Source: an uncultured Lachnospiraceae bacterium
GTDB taxonomy: Bacteria > Bacillota > Clostridia > Lachnospirales > Lachnospiraceae
DNA: 64,000 nt
Reading direction: 5' to 3'
NCBI GenBank assembly: GCA_910579225.1
Contig: CAJTTI010000012.1
Location: forward strand, 41,469-105,468
Made by a program: the position numbers and the translations under genes. The notes under the pieces were generated by a model. That model made no database searches, was not told where the DNA came from, and worked only from the letters and a program-made list of their open reading frames with translations. Within the stretch, counting starts at the first letter, position 1. Every line of letters starts with the position of its first letter. Positions 1 through 8,300 of this stretch are shown piece after piece.

Positions 1-1
1 A

Positions 2-1327
2 TCAAATGCAGGCGGCGCTGCTGCACGGCCTTTTGAGACTCATTACAACGCTCTGAATGAAGATGTAAAGCTTCGTATTTCTCTGGAACTGTACCTGAAG
101 CGTCTGATTGTAGGCGGTATGGAGCGGGTATATGAGATCGGGCGGGTGTTCCGCAATGAGGGCGTGGACACCAGACATAATCCGGAGTTCACTTTAATGG
201 AGCTGTATCAGGCTTATACGGATTATTATGGGATGATGGATTTGACGGAAAATATGTTCCGCTATGTGGCTCAGGAGGTACTGGGTACGACAGAGGTAAT
301 GTATGGTGATCAGGTGATTGATCTTGGAAAGCCGTTTGCGCGTCTGACTATGATTGATGCGGTGAAAAAATATGCAGGTGTGGATTTTGATGCGGTGCCA
401 GATACAGAAGCGGCGAAGAAGCTGGCAGACGAGCATCATATCGAATATGAGCCCCGTCATACAAAGGGTGATATTTTGAGCCTGTTCTTTGAAGAATTTT
501 GCGAGGAGAAACTGGTTCAGCCCACCTTTATTATGGATCATCCCATTGAGATCTCTCCGTTGACGAAGAAGAAACCGGACAAGCCGGGGTATGTGGAGCG
601 TTTTGAATTGTTTATCACCGGAAGAGAAATGGCGAATGCATATTCAGAGCTGAATGATCCTATTGATCAGAGAGAGCGGTTCGCAGCTCAGGAAGCGGCG
701 TTTGCGGCAGGAGATGAAGAGGCAAATCATACAGATGAGGACTTCCTGAACGCGCTGGAGATTGGCATGCCGCCCACTGGTGGGATCGGGTACGGTATTG
801 ACCGGCTTGTTATGCTTTTAACAAACTCGCCGGCGATTCGGGACGTGCTGCTTTTTCCCACGATGAAGTCGCTGAGCGGTCCGGAGCCTAAAAAAGGTCA
901 GGAAAAAATAGCAGAGAGAGCAACCGAACCGGTGGAAGAGAAAGAAGTCATCGACTTTTCAAAGGTGAAAATCGAGCCATTGTTCTCGGATCTGGTGGAT
1001 TTTGAGACATTCAGCAAGTCTGATTTCAGGGCGGTGAAAGTAAAAGCCTGTGTTGCCGTACCGAAGAGTAAGAAGCTGCTGCAGTTTACGTTGAACGACG
1101 GAACAGACACAGAACGTACGATTTTAAGCGGCATTCACGCGTACTATGAGCCGGAGGAGCTGATTGGAAAGACGCTGATTGCTATTACGAATCTTCCTCC
1201 GAGAACTATGATGGGAATTGATTCTTGCGGTATGATTATCAGTGCTGTTCACGAGGAAGATGGGGAAGAAAAACTCCATCTCCTGATGGTAGATGACCAT
1301 ATTCCGGCAGGTGCAAAACTGTATTAG
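2..1327 (+). CDS. lysS: Lysyl-tRNA synthetase, class II, with C-terminal tRNA-binding domain (5' truncated)
   Basis: Charges tRNA-Lys in the cytoplasm. The frame is open to the left edge, so the N-terminal anticodon-binding domain and start lie outside the window. The visible part begins in the class II core (AAARPFETHYNALN), continues through the motif 2 region (GRVFRNEG) and ends the catalytic core with motif 3 (GGIGYGIDRLVMLLT). After a charged linker, the last ~115 residues form an OB-fold tRNA-binding domain of the Trbp111/MetRS C-terminal type (FSKSDFRAVKVKAC, LPPRTMMGI). This extension is absent from E. coli LysS and is found in some Firmicute enzymes. A strong hairpin follows the stop codon. 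Identification is secure. Confidence 0.95.
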   Translation, partial: SNAGGAAARPFETHYNALNEDVKLRISLELYLKRLIVGGMERVYEIGRVFRNEGVDTRHNPEFTLMELYQAYTDYYGMMDLTENMFRYVAQEVLGTTEVMYGDQVIDLGKPFARLTMIDAVKKYAGVDFDAVPDTEAAKKLADEHHIEYEPRHTKGDILSLFFEEFCEEKLVQPTFIMDHPIEISPLTKKKPDKPGYVERFELFITGREMANAYSELNDPIDQRERFAAQEAAFAAGDEEANHTDEDFLNALEIGMPPTGGIGYGIDRLVMLLTNSPAIRDVLLFPTMKSLSGPEPKKGQEKIAERATEPVEEKEVIDFSKVKIEPLFSDLVDFETFSKSDFRAVKVKACVAVPKSKKLLQFTLNDGTDTERTILSGIHAYYEPEELIGKTLIAITNLPPRTMMGIDSCGMIISAVHEEDGEEKLHLLMVDDHIPAGAKLY

Positions 1328-1338
1328 AATAAAATGAA

Positions 1339-1366
1339 GAAGGCGGCTGTCTGCCGCCTTCTTTTG
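1339..1366. terminator. Terminator between lysS and the leftward sugar cluster
   Basis: GAAGGCGGC (1339-1347) pairs perfectly with GCCGCCTTC (1353-1361) around a 5-nt loop and is followed by TTTT. It lies between two convergent stop codons and has A residues on its left, so it could serve both strands. Confidence 0.85.
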
Positions 1367-1376
1367 ACTTTTTCTG

Positions 1377-2552
1377 TTAATCTTCTACTTTCACCCAGTT
1401 TCCGGATTCGGCAGATTCTCTCATGGCTTCGCAGACGCGTTCCACGCGGTATCCGACGGAGAACCTTGTAGATGGCTGTTCGCCGGTGGCAACAGCTTTG
1501 ATGAATTCGTACATCTCAATTGCTTTCAATTCCCCGTAACCAATGTTCATGCCCGGGATATTCCAGGTCACTTCTCCGTGGAAGTGTGCTGGTCCTGTAT
1601 AAATAGTTTTAAATCCGCGGCAGTTATCCGGGTCGTTGGCGAAGCATACCTGAAGCTCATTTAATCTTTCGTAGTTAAAGCTGATGCTTCCGAGAGTCCC
1701 ATGCAGTTCTACTGTAATATAGTTGTTGCGTCCCCATGCATTTCTGGTCGCTTCAATACTTCCGACAGCGCCGTTTTTGAATCTTACCAGGAAGCTGGTC
1801 TCATCGTCTACATCTACCGGACGCTTTTCAGCATCTGCACCAAGTTTGACAGTTCCCAGAAGATCCACGCCGCCTTCCTGCACGGGTCTTTCCTTGATGT
1901 AGGTATTCATCATACCAGTGACCTCTTCGATATCTCCGGCCAGATACTGTGCAATATCAATTACATGAGATGCAATATCGCCCAGCGTTCCGGCTCCGGC
2001 AATCTCCTTCTGGAATCTCCAGGAAAGCGGAGAAGACGGATCTGCGGACCAGCTCTGCAGATAGGTGCAGCGGATGTTTAAGATTTTGCCAATGGAACCT
2101 TCATCAATCAATTTTTTTGCCAGGTCAATTGCAGGAACTCGGCGATATTGATAGGCGTTCATACTGATGATTCCTTTTTTTGCTGCTTCCTCAGCAGCAT
2201 CTGCCATGGCTTTTGCATCCTCCAGCTTAGAAGCAATGGGCTTTTCACAGATTACATGTTTTCCTGCCTTTAATGCAGCAATTGCAATCTCAGCATGTGC
2301 ATTGTTCGGCGTACAGATGCTGACCACATCAATATCCGGGTCATTAACGATGTTGTTCCAGTCTGTGCAGCATTTTTCAAATCCAAAACGCTCTCTGGCA
2401 TCTTCGGCAATCTCGGGAACAATATCGCAGATGGTCTTCATCACGGGAACTGCCGGTGCAGGCCAGAAAAATTTCGGCATGTTAGAATATCCAACTACAT
2501 GTGCCTTTCCCATAAAACCTGCGCCTACCAAACCTACATTTAATTTTTTCAT
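1377..2552 (-). CDS. Gfo/Idh/MocA oxidoreductase, ThuB-like (paralogue 1)
   Basis: NAD(P)-dependent oxidoreductase, 391 aa. The N-terminal Rossmann fold shows GLVGAGFMGKAH, and the family signature CEKPIA follows in mid-protein. The C-terminal half carries the catalytic-domain pattern of ThuB-type proteins (NAYQYRRVPA, YLQSWSADP, SWRF). That subfamily oxidises the C3 hydroxyl of glycosides; the substrate here is not known. I chose the second ATG (2552) because GGAGG lies 8 nt upstream, whereas the first ATG overlaps the Shine-Dalgarno. It is the last gene of the leftward operon, 20 nt after the permease. A closely related copy is encoded on the other strand at 8301-9473; the two are co-linear along their whole length. 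Confidence 0.85.
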   Translation of the reverse strand: MKKLNVGLVGAGFMGKAHVVGYSNMPKFFWPAPAVPVMKTICDIVPEIAEDARERFGFEKCCTDWNNIVNDPDIDVVSICTPNNAHAEIAIAALKAGKHVICEKPIASKLEDAKAMADAAEEAAKKGIISMNAYQYRRVPAIDLAKKLIDEGSIGKILNIRCTYLQSWSADPSSPLSWRFQKEIAGAGTLGDIASHVIDIAQYLAGDIEEVTGMMNTYIKERPVQEGGVDLLGTVKLGADAEKRPVDVDDETSFLVRFKNGAVGSIEATRNAWGRNNYITVELHGTLGSISFNYERLNELQVCFANDPDNCRGFKTIYTGPAHFHGEVTWNIPGMNIGYGELKAIEMYEFIKAVATGEQPSTRFSVGYRVERVCEAMRESAESGNWVKVED

Positions 2553-2572
2553 TGTTTTATCCTCCATTCTTT

Positions 2573-3538
2573 TTATTTTCTATTCTTTTTTTGCGCAATA
2601 TTGCTCATTGCGACAGCGAGTATAATGATCAATCCTTTGACCACCGTCTGCTGTGCGCTGCTCAGATTAGCCAGTATCAATGCATTGTTGATCATTCCCA
2701 TTAAAACGGAGCCGAAGAGAGCCCCGATCACGGATCCTGTGCCGCCTGACATAGATGTGCCGCCAAGCACGACTGCTGCGATTACGGACATTTCATCGCC
2801 GTCACCGTAGGAATAACGTCCGGCCTGGAGCCGCCCCGCATACAGGATACCGGCAAAAGCTGCAAAAGCACCGGATAAGATAAAAGCAGTCATTTTTACC
2901 TTTATAGTATTGATACCGCTGTATTGGGCCGACATCTCATTGCCGCCGGTCGCAAGGATGTGACGTCCGAAGGATGTTTTGTTAAAAAGTGCAAAGCCTG
3001 CAACATAAAATACGAAAGTCCACAGCAACAGTACCGGGATACCGGCGATCTCACCGATTCCAAAGACTGTACAGAATGTCTTGTTTGCAATGGGTACAGC
3101 GGCAGTGTCTGTAATCCACATAGCGCTTCCTCTGACTACCTGCATCATACCCATTGTGGCGAGGAAAGCAGGAAGTCCGAATCTGGTTACAAGCATGCCA
3201 TTGACTGCTCCGATCAGGCATCCAAAACAGATTCCGGCTGCTAAAGCCAGAAAAATCGAATTGGTACTTTGCAGGATTAAAGAGACAATCATTGCTGTCA
3301 TTGCCGCTACGGAGCCTACAGTCAGGTCGATCTGTCCGGCTGCCATTACCAGAGTGCCGGCGACAGCCATAATCGAGATCATGGTTGTCTGCCGAAGAAT
3401 ATTGACAATATTATTGGCGCTTAAAAATCCCTTGTTACCCAATGCTACTGCAAATACCAGAAATACCCCTACGAAAATCAGGTATACCATGTATTTGTCC
3501 CATTGGATATTTTTTTTAACAGCTTTGTTGGATTGCAT
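2573..3538 (-). CDS. ABC transporter permease, ribose/xylose (RbsC) type
   Basis: Inner-membrane permease of the monosaccharide CUT2 family, 321 aa, almost entirely hydrophobic with about eight to ten membrane segments. It carries the RbsC-type stretch GLPAFLATMGMMQVVRG and the late motif VLGGTSMSGGTGS. The start at 3538 is preceded by GGAGG at 9 nt and overlaps the end of the ATPase gene by 23 nt, indicating translational coupling. CUT2 transporters normally use a homodimer, which fits the single permease gene here. Confidence 0.9.
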   Translation of the reverse strand: MQSNKAVKKNIQWDKYMVYLIFVGVFLVFAVALGNKGFLSANNIVNILRQTTMISIMAVAGTLVMAAGQIDLTVGSVAAMTAMIVSLILQSTNSIFLALAAGICFGCLIGAVNGMLVTRFGLPAFLATMGMMQVVRGSAMWITDTAAVPIANKTFCTVFGIGEIAGIPVLLLWTFVFYVAGFALFNKTSFGRHILATGGNEMSAQYSGINTIKVKMTAFILSGAFAAFAGILYAGRLQAGRYSYGDGDEMSVIAAVVLGGTSMSGGTGSVIGALFGSVLMGMINNALILANLSSAQQTVVKGLIIILAVAMSNIAQKKNRK

Positions 3539-5015
3539 GCTGTAATTCCTCCTCTGCATTTATTTCTTTTCTTGAAAGACAGCCTGTTATTTTTCCGTCG
3601 AACAAGACGATGATCCGGTCACAGACCGCCATCAGTTCCGTCAGTTCAGAGGAAACGAACAGTACGCCTTTTCCTTCATCTGCAAATTTTCGGATCAGAT
3701 CAATGATTTCTGCTTTTGCACCAATATCAACACCTGCTGTCGGCTCATCCAGCATCATGATTTCCGGGTTCATATTCAACCACTTGGCGACGACAATTTT
3801 TTGCTGGTTTCCGCCGGAAAGAAGATTGATTCTTTTGTGAATCCCGTCCGTTACGACGTTTAGCTGCTTAACATTGTTTTCAACAATTGCGTTCGCCCGC
3901 TTCTCGTCCACGAAGATTTTGTACTTGCGAAGGCTGGAAATCATCGGGAGAACCGCGTTTTCCTTTACGGTGTGAATCAGTACCAGCCCCTGTTTCCTCC
4001 TGTCCTCCGGGATCAGAGCAAAACCGGCACGGATAGATGCCTGCGTATTTTTAATCACTGTTTCTTTCCCGTGGATTTTTATTGTTCCGCCCTGCATTGT
4101 TCTCCGCCCGAACAGAGTCTCCAGGATTTCGGTTCTTCCGCTTCCCATCAGTCCGGCAAATCCCAGGATTTCTCCAGGTTTTAAGGAAAAAGAGATATTT
4201 GAAATTTTGTCATTTACTTTCAGATGCTCAACCGTCAGCAAATCCTCTTCGTGTTCTGCATAGGTTCGTTCCACCCAGTTGAATTTTTTACCGGCTCCAT
4301 CGCCAAGCATATACTTGATGATGGTGTCCAGATCCATATGTTTTATGTAATCTGTATGAGCAATAACGCCGTCTCTTAGTATGGTAATTGCGTCCGCAAT
4401 TTTCAGAATTTCATTCATTCTGTGCGAGATATAGACCATCGAGACGCCTTTTTCCTTTAAATCTGCAATCAAATGAAACAAATGTTCTGTTTCTGAATCT
4501 GACAGAGACGCCGTCGGTTCATCCAGAATCAAAATCTGTGCTTCTTTTGATACAGCCTTGGCAATCTCAACCATCTGGCTGACACCGACGCTTAAAGTTC
4601 CTACAACGGTGTCTGGTTTCACATCAATTCCCAGTTCCTGCAGTACTTTTTCCGCCTGCTGATTCATATAGGCAGTATCTCGAAAGCCATGCCTGGTTAC
4701 TTCTTCCCCGAGAAAAATATTCTCCGCTACCGTCATGGTAGGAATCAGGGAAAGTTCCTGGAAAATCATTGCAATTCCATGGCGGTTTGCGTCATGAATA
4801 CTGTGAATATTCACAGCGTTTCCGTTGACGAAAATTTCTCCTGCATCTTTCTGGTAAACACCAGTCATAATCTTCATCAATGTCGATTTTCCAGCCCCGT
4901 TTCCCCCAACAAGAGCATGAACTTCTCCTTTTTTCATAGAGAAATCTACACCTTTGAGTACAGGTACTGCGAAAGATTTTTGAATTCCTTTCATCTCCAA
5001 TACATATTCGCTCAT
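3516..5015 (-). CDS. Sugar ABC transporter ATP-binding protein, RbsA/MglA type (two ABC domains)
   Basis: Cytoplasmic ATPase of a CUT2 sugar importer, 499 aa, with tandem nucleotide-binding domains. Domain 1 (about residues 5-225) has Walker A GGNGAGKST and Walker B LILDEPTASL. Domain 2 (about 255-495) has the degenerate Walker A region GLMGSGRTEI typical of this family and a signature LLSGGNQQK with Walker B MMLDEPTAGVD. It is encoded between the binding protein and the permease. The ribosome binding site before 5015 is weak compared with neighbours. Confidence 0.93.
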   Translation of the reverse strand: MSEYVLEMKGIQKSFAVPVLKGVDFSMKKGEVHALVGGNGAGKSTLMKIMTGVYQKDAGEIFVNGNAVNIHSIHDANRHGIAMIFQELSLIPTMTVAENIFLGEEVTRHGFRDTAYMNQQAEKVLQELGIDVKPDTVVGTLSVGVSQMVEIAKAVSKEAQILILDEPTASLSDSETEHLFHLIADLKEKGVSMVYISHRMNEILKIADAITILRDGVIAHTDYIKHMDLDTIIKYMLGDGAGKKFNWVERTYAEHEEDLLTVEHLKVNDKISNISFSLKPGEILGFAGLMGSGRTEILETLFGRRTMQGGTIKIHGKETVIKNTQASIRAGFALIPEDRRKQGLVLIHTVKENAVLPMISSLRKYKIFVDEKRANAIVENNVKQLNVVTDGIHKRINLLSGGNQQKIVVAKWLNMNPEIMMLDEPTAGVDIGAKAEIIDLIRKFADEGKGVLFVSSELTELMAVCDRIIVLFDGKITGCLSRKEINAEEELQHAIQQSC

Positions 5016-5046
5016 CGTTTCTACCTGTTCTTTCTTATACTCTCCC

Positions 5047-6252
5047 TTAATTGGTCATTGCGTTTTTAACTGTGTCAGGAGCTTCGGCATGGTATACATC
5101 CTGATAGGCTTGCAGAAGGTTGGATTTTTCCACGCGTTTTGCGGGAACTGCCACATATGCCGGAGCTTCTTTGCCGAGCAGTGCATAAGCTGCCAGCGTT
5201 GCCTCTGCAACACCCTGGTCATAAGGAAGCTGCGCGCCCAGACCCAATACGTTTCCTTCGGCAATTTCTTTTGCAATGTTGTTGCCGAGATCGATTGTGC
5301 TCAGTAAAATATCATCGCGTCCGGCTGCGCGAAGTGCAGACAGAGCGCCCTCGCACGGAATATCCCAGTGGACAAATATTGCTTCGATATTCGGGTTCTG
5401 TGTGATCATTGCATCTGCTACCACATCGCAGCCATTTTCATTCTGGAATCCCATCCTTGATACAATTTCGATATCCGGGTATTTTTCTGACATCTCTTTT
5501 TCGAATGCTTCCAGTCTCTGGTTTGTCACAAAGAAATCCACGTCATAGTAAATAATGCCGATTTTTCCTTTGCCGCCGAGAGCCTCTCCGATCAGATCAG
5601 CTGCAATCAGGCCGTTGCCATAGTTGTCTGCTGAGACACAGCTGACATAATTTTCTCCGGCAGTAAATCCTGAAGGTACATTGTCCATAAAGACAATCTT
5701 TGTTCCGCTGTCAGCTACCCGCTGATAAGCATTGGCTGTGGAAGTTGCATCAGTAGGGATTGATACCAGGATATCCGGTTTTTTCGCCATAATGGTTTCC
5801 AGGTCGGATACCTGTGTCTCGGCAGAGAAATTTGCATCAGTAATGGCGGTGATTTCAATACCCAGTTTTTTAAATGTATCTTCCAGTCCTTTCTGCTGCG
5901 CGGATGACCAGTCATTTCCGCCATAGTGGAAACTGATAGCCGCTGTATAATTTCCTGCCTGAATCTGCGCGATTTCTTCATCGGTCAAAGACAGCTCGCT
6001 TGCCAGTACGGCGCTTTCTCCGTTCGGTCCGGTAGACTTTATTTCGTTGCTGTCGTTTTGGGCAGTTTCTGCCGGCGCTGAAGACTCTGTGTCTGCTGCC
6101 GGTTCTGCTTCCTCTGGCGTATCAGCTGCAGGCGCTTCGCTCTGTACAGAGTCCTGGTTTTCAGCGGGCGCGGTATTTCCTCCGCAGCCGGCCAGCAGTA
6201 AAGATGTCATTGATGCAATACACAATATGGATAACCATTTATTCGCTTTCAT
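5047..6252 (-). CDS. Sugar ABC transporter substrate-binding lipoprotein (RbsB/type I fold)
   Basis: Extracytoplasmic binding protein, 401 aa, tethered as a lipoprotein. The signal peptide ends in the lipobox LLAGC at about residue 23, followed by a long Ala/Glu/Pro/Ser-rich linker to about residue 75. The globular part (about 80-401) is a type I periplasmic-binding fold. Residues about 85-400 align without large gaps to the C-terminal third of the LacI-type regulator at 9538-11565, with shared short motifs NYTAAISFHY and YVSCVS. GGAGG precedes the ATG. It lies second in the leftward operon, consistent with delivering the operon's sugar to the RbsA/RbsC pair. Confidence 0.9.
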   Translation of the reverse strand: MKANKWLSILCIASMTSLLLAGCGGNTAPAENQDSVQSEAPAADTPEEAEPAADTESSAPAETAQNDSNEIKSTGPNGESAVLASELSLTDEEIAQIQAGNYTAAISFHYGGNDWSSAQQKGLEDTFKKLGIEITAITDANFSAETQVSDLETIMAKKPDILVSIPTDATSTANAYQRVADSGTKIVFMDNVPSGFTAGENYVSCVSADNYGNGLIAADLIGEALGGKGKIGIIYYDVDFFVTNQRLEAFEKEMSEKYPDIEIVSRMGFQNENGCDVVADAMITQNPNIEAIFVHWDIPCEGALSALRAAGRDDILLSTIDLGNNIAKEIAEGNVLGLGAQLPYDQGVAEATLAAYALLGKEAPAYVAVPAKRVEKSNLLQAYQDVYHAEAPDTVKNAMTN

Positions 6253-6268
6253 ATGTTCCTCCTGTTTT

Positions 6269-7081
6269 CTAAATCAATTTTCCTTTTAAATATTTATAAG
6301 ATGTGCTGCAGGCGTCGGCAGGATCTCCGGCATATCCGTCCACTTCCACCAGATAATCTCCGCAATAGCCCTGTTCCTTCAGAAATGCCAGAATAGCCTC
6401 AAAATCAATGCTTCCGGTTCCGAGAGGAGCAAATCCATCCTGATTCAGATCTTTTAGATGGACAAAAGATATCCGGTCATAGTATTTTTTGACAATTTTC
6501 AGCGGATCCCCTCCGCCTGCTGCCAGATGAGCCAGATCCGGGCAGATCTTTATGTCTGTTCGTTCAAACAGTTTATCAATTTGTTCCGGACTCTCTGCCA
6601 TTGAGCCGAGATGTGGATGATAGCTTGCTTCGATGCCGTGGTCCGCAAATGCTTTGGAAGCTTCTGCAAGCCCTTCTGCCAGCAGCTGATAGTCTTCTTC
6701 CTGAATGCCTTTTCCTCTGATTGCCCCGCCGCAGAAAGCTACATAGGAAACACCAACCTGCTCTGCGAGTGTTGCCACAGCTTTCATATGATACATTTCA
6801 TCTTCCAAAGCATCTTTATAGATAAAGTTTGCACCGACACAGACGCTCATCATGCCGGCGTTATACCGGGCAAGCATATCTTTTAATACCTGAATATCTG
6901 CTGCATATTTGGTAAGATTTCCTTCCAGTACCTCGATGTACCGGAAACCGATCTCTGTGATCTTCTTTAGGACCGCTTCATCGTCGCACAGCGTCAGATA
7001 ACGGATATCTTTGACGCTTGTTACGCCTCCGCCGTCGCCGACCAGCGGACCAAAGCCATTTGTCATGTATCCCAGTTTCAT
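6269..7081 (-). CDS. Sugar phosphate isomerase/epimerase-like TIM barrel (AP endonuclease 2 family), 270 aa
   Basis: First gene of the leftward operon. The fold is the IolE/xylose-isomerase-like TIM barrel. Candidate metal ligands are visible in the expected order: YIEVLEG, SYHPHLG, CPDLAHL, FVHLKD and LVEVDGY. Family members isomerise or epimerise sugars, dehydrate inosose or cleave keto-glycosides, so the family name does not define the reaction. AGGAGG precedes the ATG closely. Its promoter and a palindromic operator lie at 7109-7161. It differs in subfamily and length from the divergently encoded barrel at 7357-8271. Confidence 0.8.
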   Translation of the reverse strand: MKLGYMTNGFGPLVGDGGGVTSVKDIRYLTLCDDEAVLKKITEIGFRYIEVLEGNLTKYAADIQVLKDMLARYNAGMMSVCVGANFIYKDALEDEMYHMKAVATLAEQVGVSYVAFCGGAIRGKGIQEEDYQLLAEGLAEASKAFADHGIEASYHPHLGSMAESPEQIDKLFERTDIKICPDLAHLAAGGGDPLKIVKKYYDRISFVHLKDLNQDGFAPLGTGSIDFEAILAFLKEQGYCGDYLVEVDGYAGDPADACSTSYKYLKGKLI

Positions 7082-7108
7082 AAAATCCTCCTTTTTGTTG
7101 TTTTACAA

Positions 7109-7120
7109 ATTTGCGCAAAT
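7109..7120. promoter_or_regulatory. Operator palindrome O1, leftward promoter
   Basis: ATTTGCGCAAAT is a perfect 12-bp palindrome of LacI-family type. It sits just downstream of the leftward promoter's -10 element, where a repressor would block initiation. The same core recurs at 7320-7331 and 11632-11643. Confidence 0.75.
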
Positions 7121-7132
7121 AAGTGTGATTTC

Positions 7133-7161
7133 AATATAGACTATATCATTCGTTTTGTCAA
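7133..7161 (-). promoter_or_regulatory. Promoter of the leftward sugar operon
   Basis: On the minus strand, TTGACA (7161-7156), a 17-bp spacer and TATATT (7138-7133) form a near-consensus sigma-A promoter for the gene starting at 7081. Confidence 0.75.
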
Positions 7162-7279
7162 CAATCCATTTATATTTTTCTTTTGAATTGGCTTTTTGCA
7201 CAATTTTAGAATTTATTTTTGTTAAAAATAGACAATAATTAGACTTTTTTATATATTTTTTGTTCATACTAATTTTCTG

Positions 7280-7308
7280 TTGACTTTTCTTATTGCTCAT
7301 TATATAAT
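7280..7308 (+). promoter_or_regulatory. Promoter of the rightward sugar operon
   Basis: TTGACT (7280-7285), a 17-bp spacer and TATAAT (7303-7308). The operator at 7320-7331 covers the region just after the predicted start site. Confidence 0.8.
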
Positions 7309-7319
7309 ATTTTTTATAA

Positions 7320-7331
7320 ATTTGCGCAAAT
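7320..7331. promoter_or_regulatory. Operator palindrome O2, rightward promoter
   Basis: Perfect 12-bp palindrome ATTTGCGCAAAT, identical to the copy at 7109-7120. It is placed symmetrically relative to its own promoter, 11 nt after the -10 element. Confidence 0.75.
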
Positions 7332-7356
7332 ACAGAAAAGAAAGGAGAAAACATAT

Positions 7357-8271
7357 ATGAAACTAGGATTTGTATCAGCTATTTTGGATAACAGTTCTTT
7401 CGAAGAGGTAATTGATACAGCTGCTTCTATTGGATATGAATGTGTTGAGGTTGCGTGCTGGCCGGTAGAAAAAGCTTCCAGAAGATATGCAGGCGTGACG
7501 CATATCCATATAGAAGAACTGGATGAAGAGAAAATCAGGCATATTAACGATTATTGCAGGCAGAAAAAAGTCGCAATCTCTGCGCTTGCCTATTATCCAA
7601 ATGTATTGACGGAAGATCAAGTGGAGCAGGAGAAGATCAGAAAACATCTGATTGCGATGATTGAAGCGGCTCACGGGCTTGGAGTGGATACCATTACAAC
7701 TTTTATTGGCAGAGCGCAGCATAAGACTGTTGAGGAAAATCTGGAGTTGTTCCAGGAAATCTGGAAGCCCATTATAAAGACGGCAGAGGAGAAGAAGGTA
7801 AAGATTGCAATTGAAAACTGCCCCATGCTCTTTGACGCCGGACAGTGGCCGGGAGGGCAGAACCTGATGACCACGCCGGCAATCTGGAGAAAGGTTTTCT
7901 CTCTTATTCCGAGTGATTTTCTGGGTCTGAATTATGATCCTTCGCATTTTATCTGGCAGCAGATGGACTATATTGCGCCTCTGCATGAATTTAAGGAGAA
8001 GATCTTCCATGTTCACTATAAAGACATTAAAGTGTATCCCGACCGGCTTCGCGATGTGGGAATCATGGCCTATCCGCTGCAATATATGTCTCCGAAGCTT
8101 CCGGGACTGGGTGATGTGGACTGGGGGAAATATGTCTCTGCGCTCAACGATATCGGTTATGACGGGTACAGCTGTATTGAGATTGAAGACAAGGCTTTTG
8201 AGGGTACGCCGGAACGGGTGCTTGACTCTCTTAAGCTTTCTTACCGCTATATGCGCCAGTATGTAATTTGA
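7357..8271 (+). CDS. Sugar phosphate isomerase/epimerase-like TIM barrel, 304 aa
   Basis: First gene of the rightward operon. TIM-barrel protein of the AP endonuclease 2 family with candidate metal ligands in IENCPM, NYDPSHF, HVHYKDIK and CIEIED. Members of this branch act on sugars, keto-sugars or their phosphates; the exact reaction cannot be read from sequence. AGGAG lies before the ATG. The coding frame ends 29 nt before the oxidoreductase start, so the two are probably co-transcribed. The long C-terminal insertion around residues 220-255 (metal-site loop with a PLQYMSPKLPG stretch) is absent from the 270-aa barrel encoded leftward. Confidence 0.8.
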   Translation: MKLGFVSAILDNSSFEEVIDTAASIGYECVEVACWPVEKASRRYAGVTHIHIEELDEEKIRHINDYCRQKKVAISALAYYPNVLTEDQVEQEKIRKHLIAMIEAAHGLGVDTITTFIGRAQHKTVEENLELFQEIWKPIIKTAEEKKVKIAIENCPMLFDAGQWPGGQNLMTTPAIWRKVFSLIPSDFLGLNYDPSHFIWQQMDYIAPLHEFKEKIFHVHYKDIKVYPDRLRDVGIMAYPLQYMSPKLPGLGDVDWGKYVSALNDIGYDGYSCIEIEDKAFEGTPERVLDSLKLSYRYMRQYVI

Positions 8272-8300
8272 CGGAAGATGAGAAAAAGGAGGATGGAATC

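Noticed and set aside
2587..2600. TTTTTTGCGCAAT as a fourth operator of the LacI-type regulator
   Set aside because: Imperfect, inside the permease coding sequence, with no promoter nearby.
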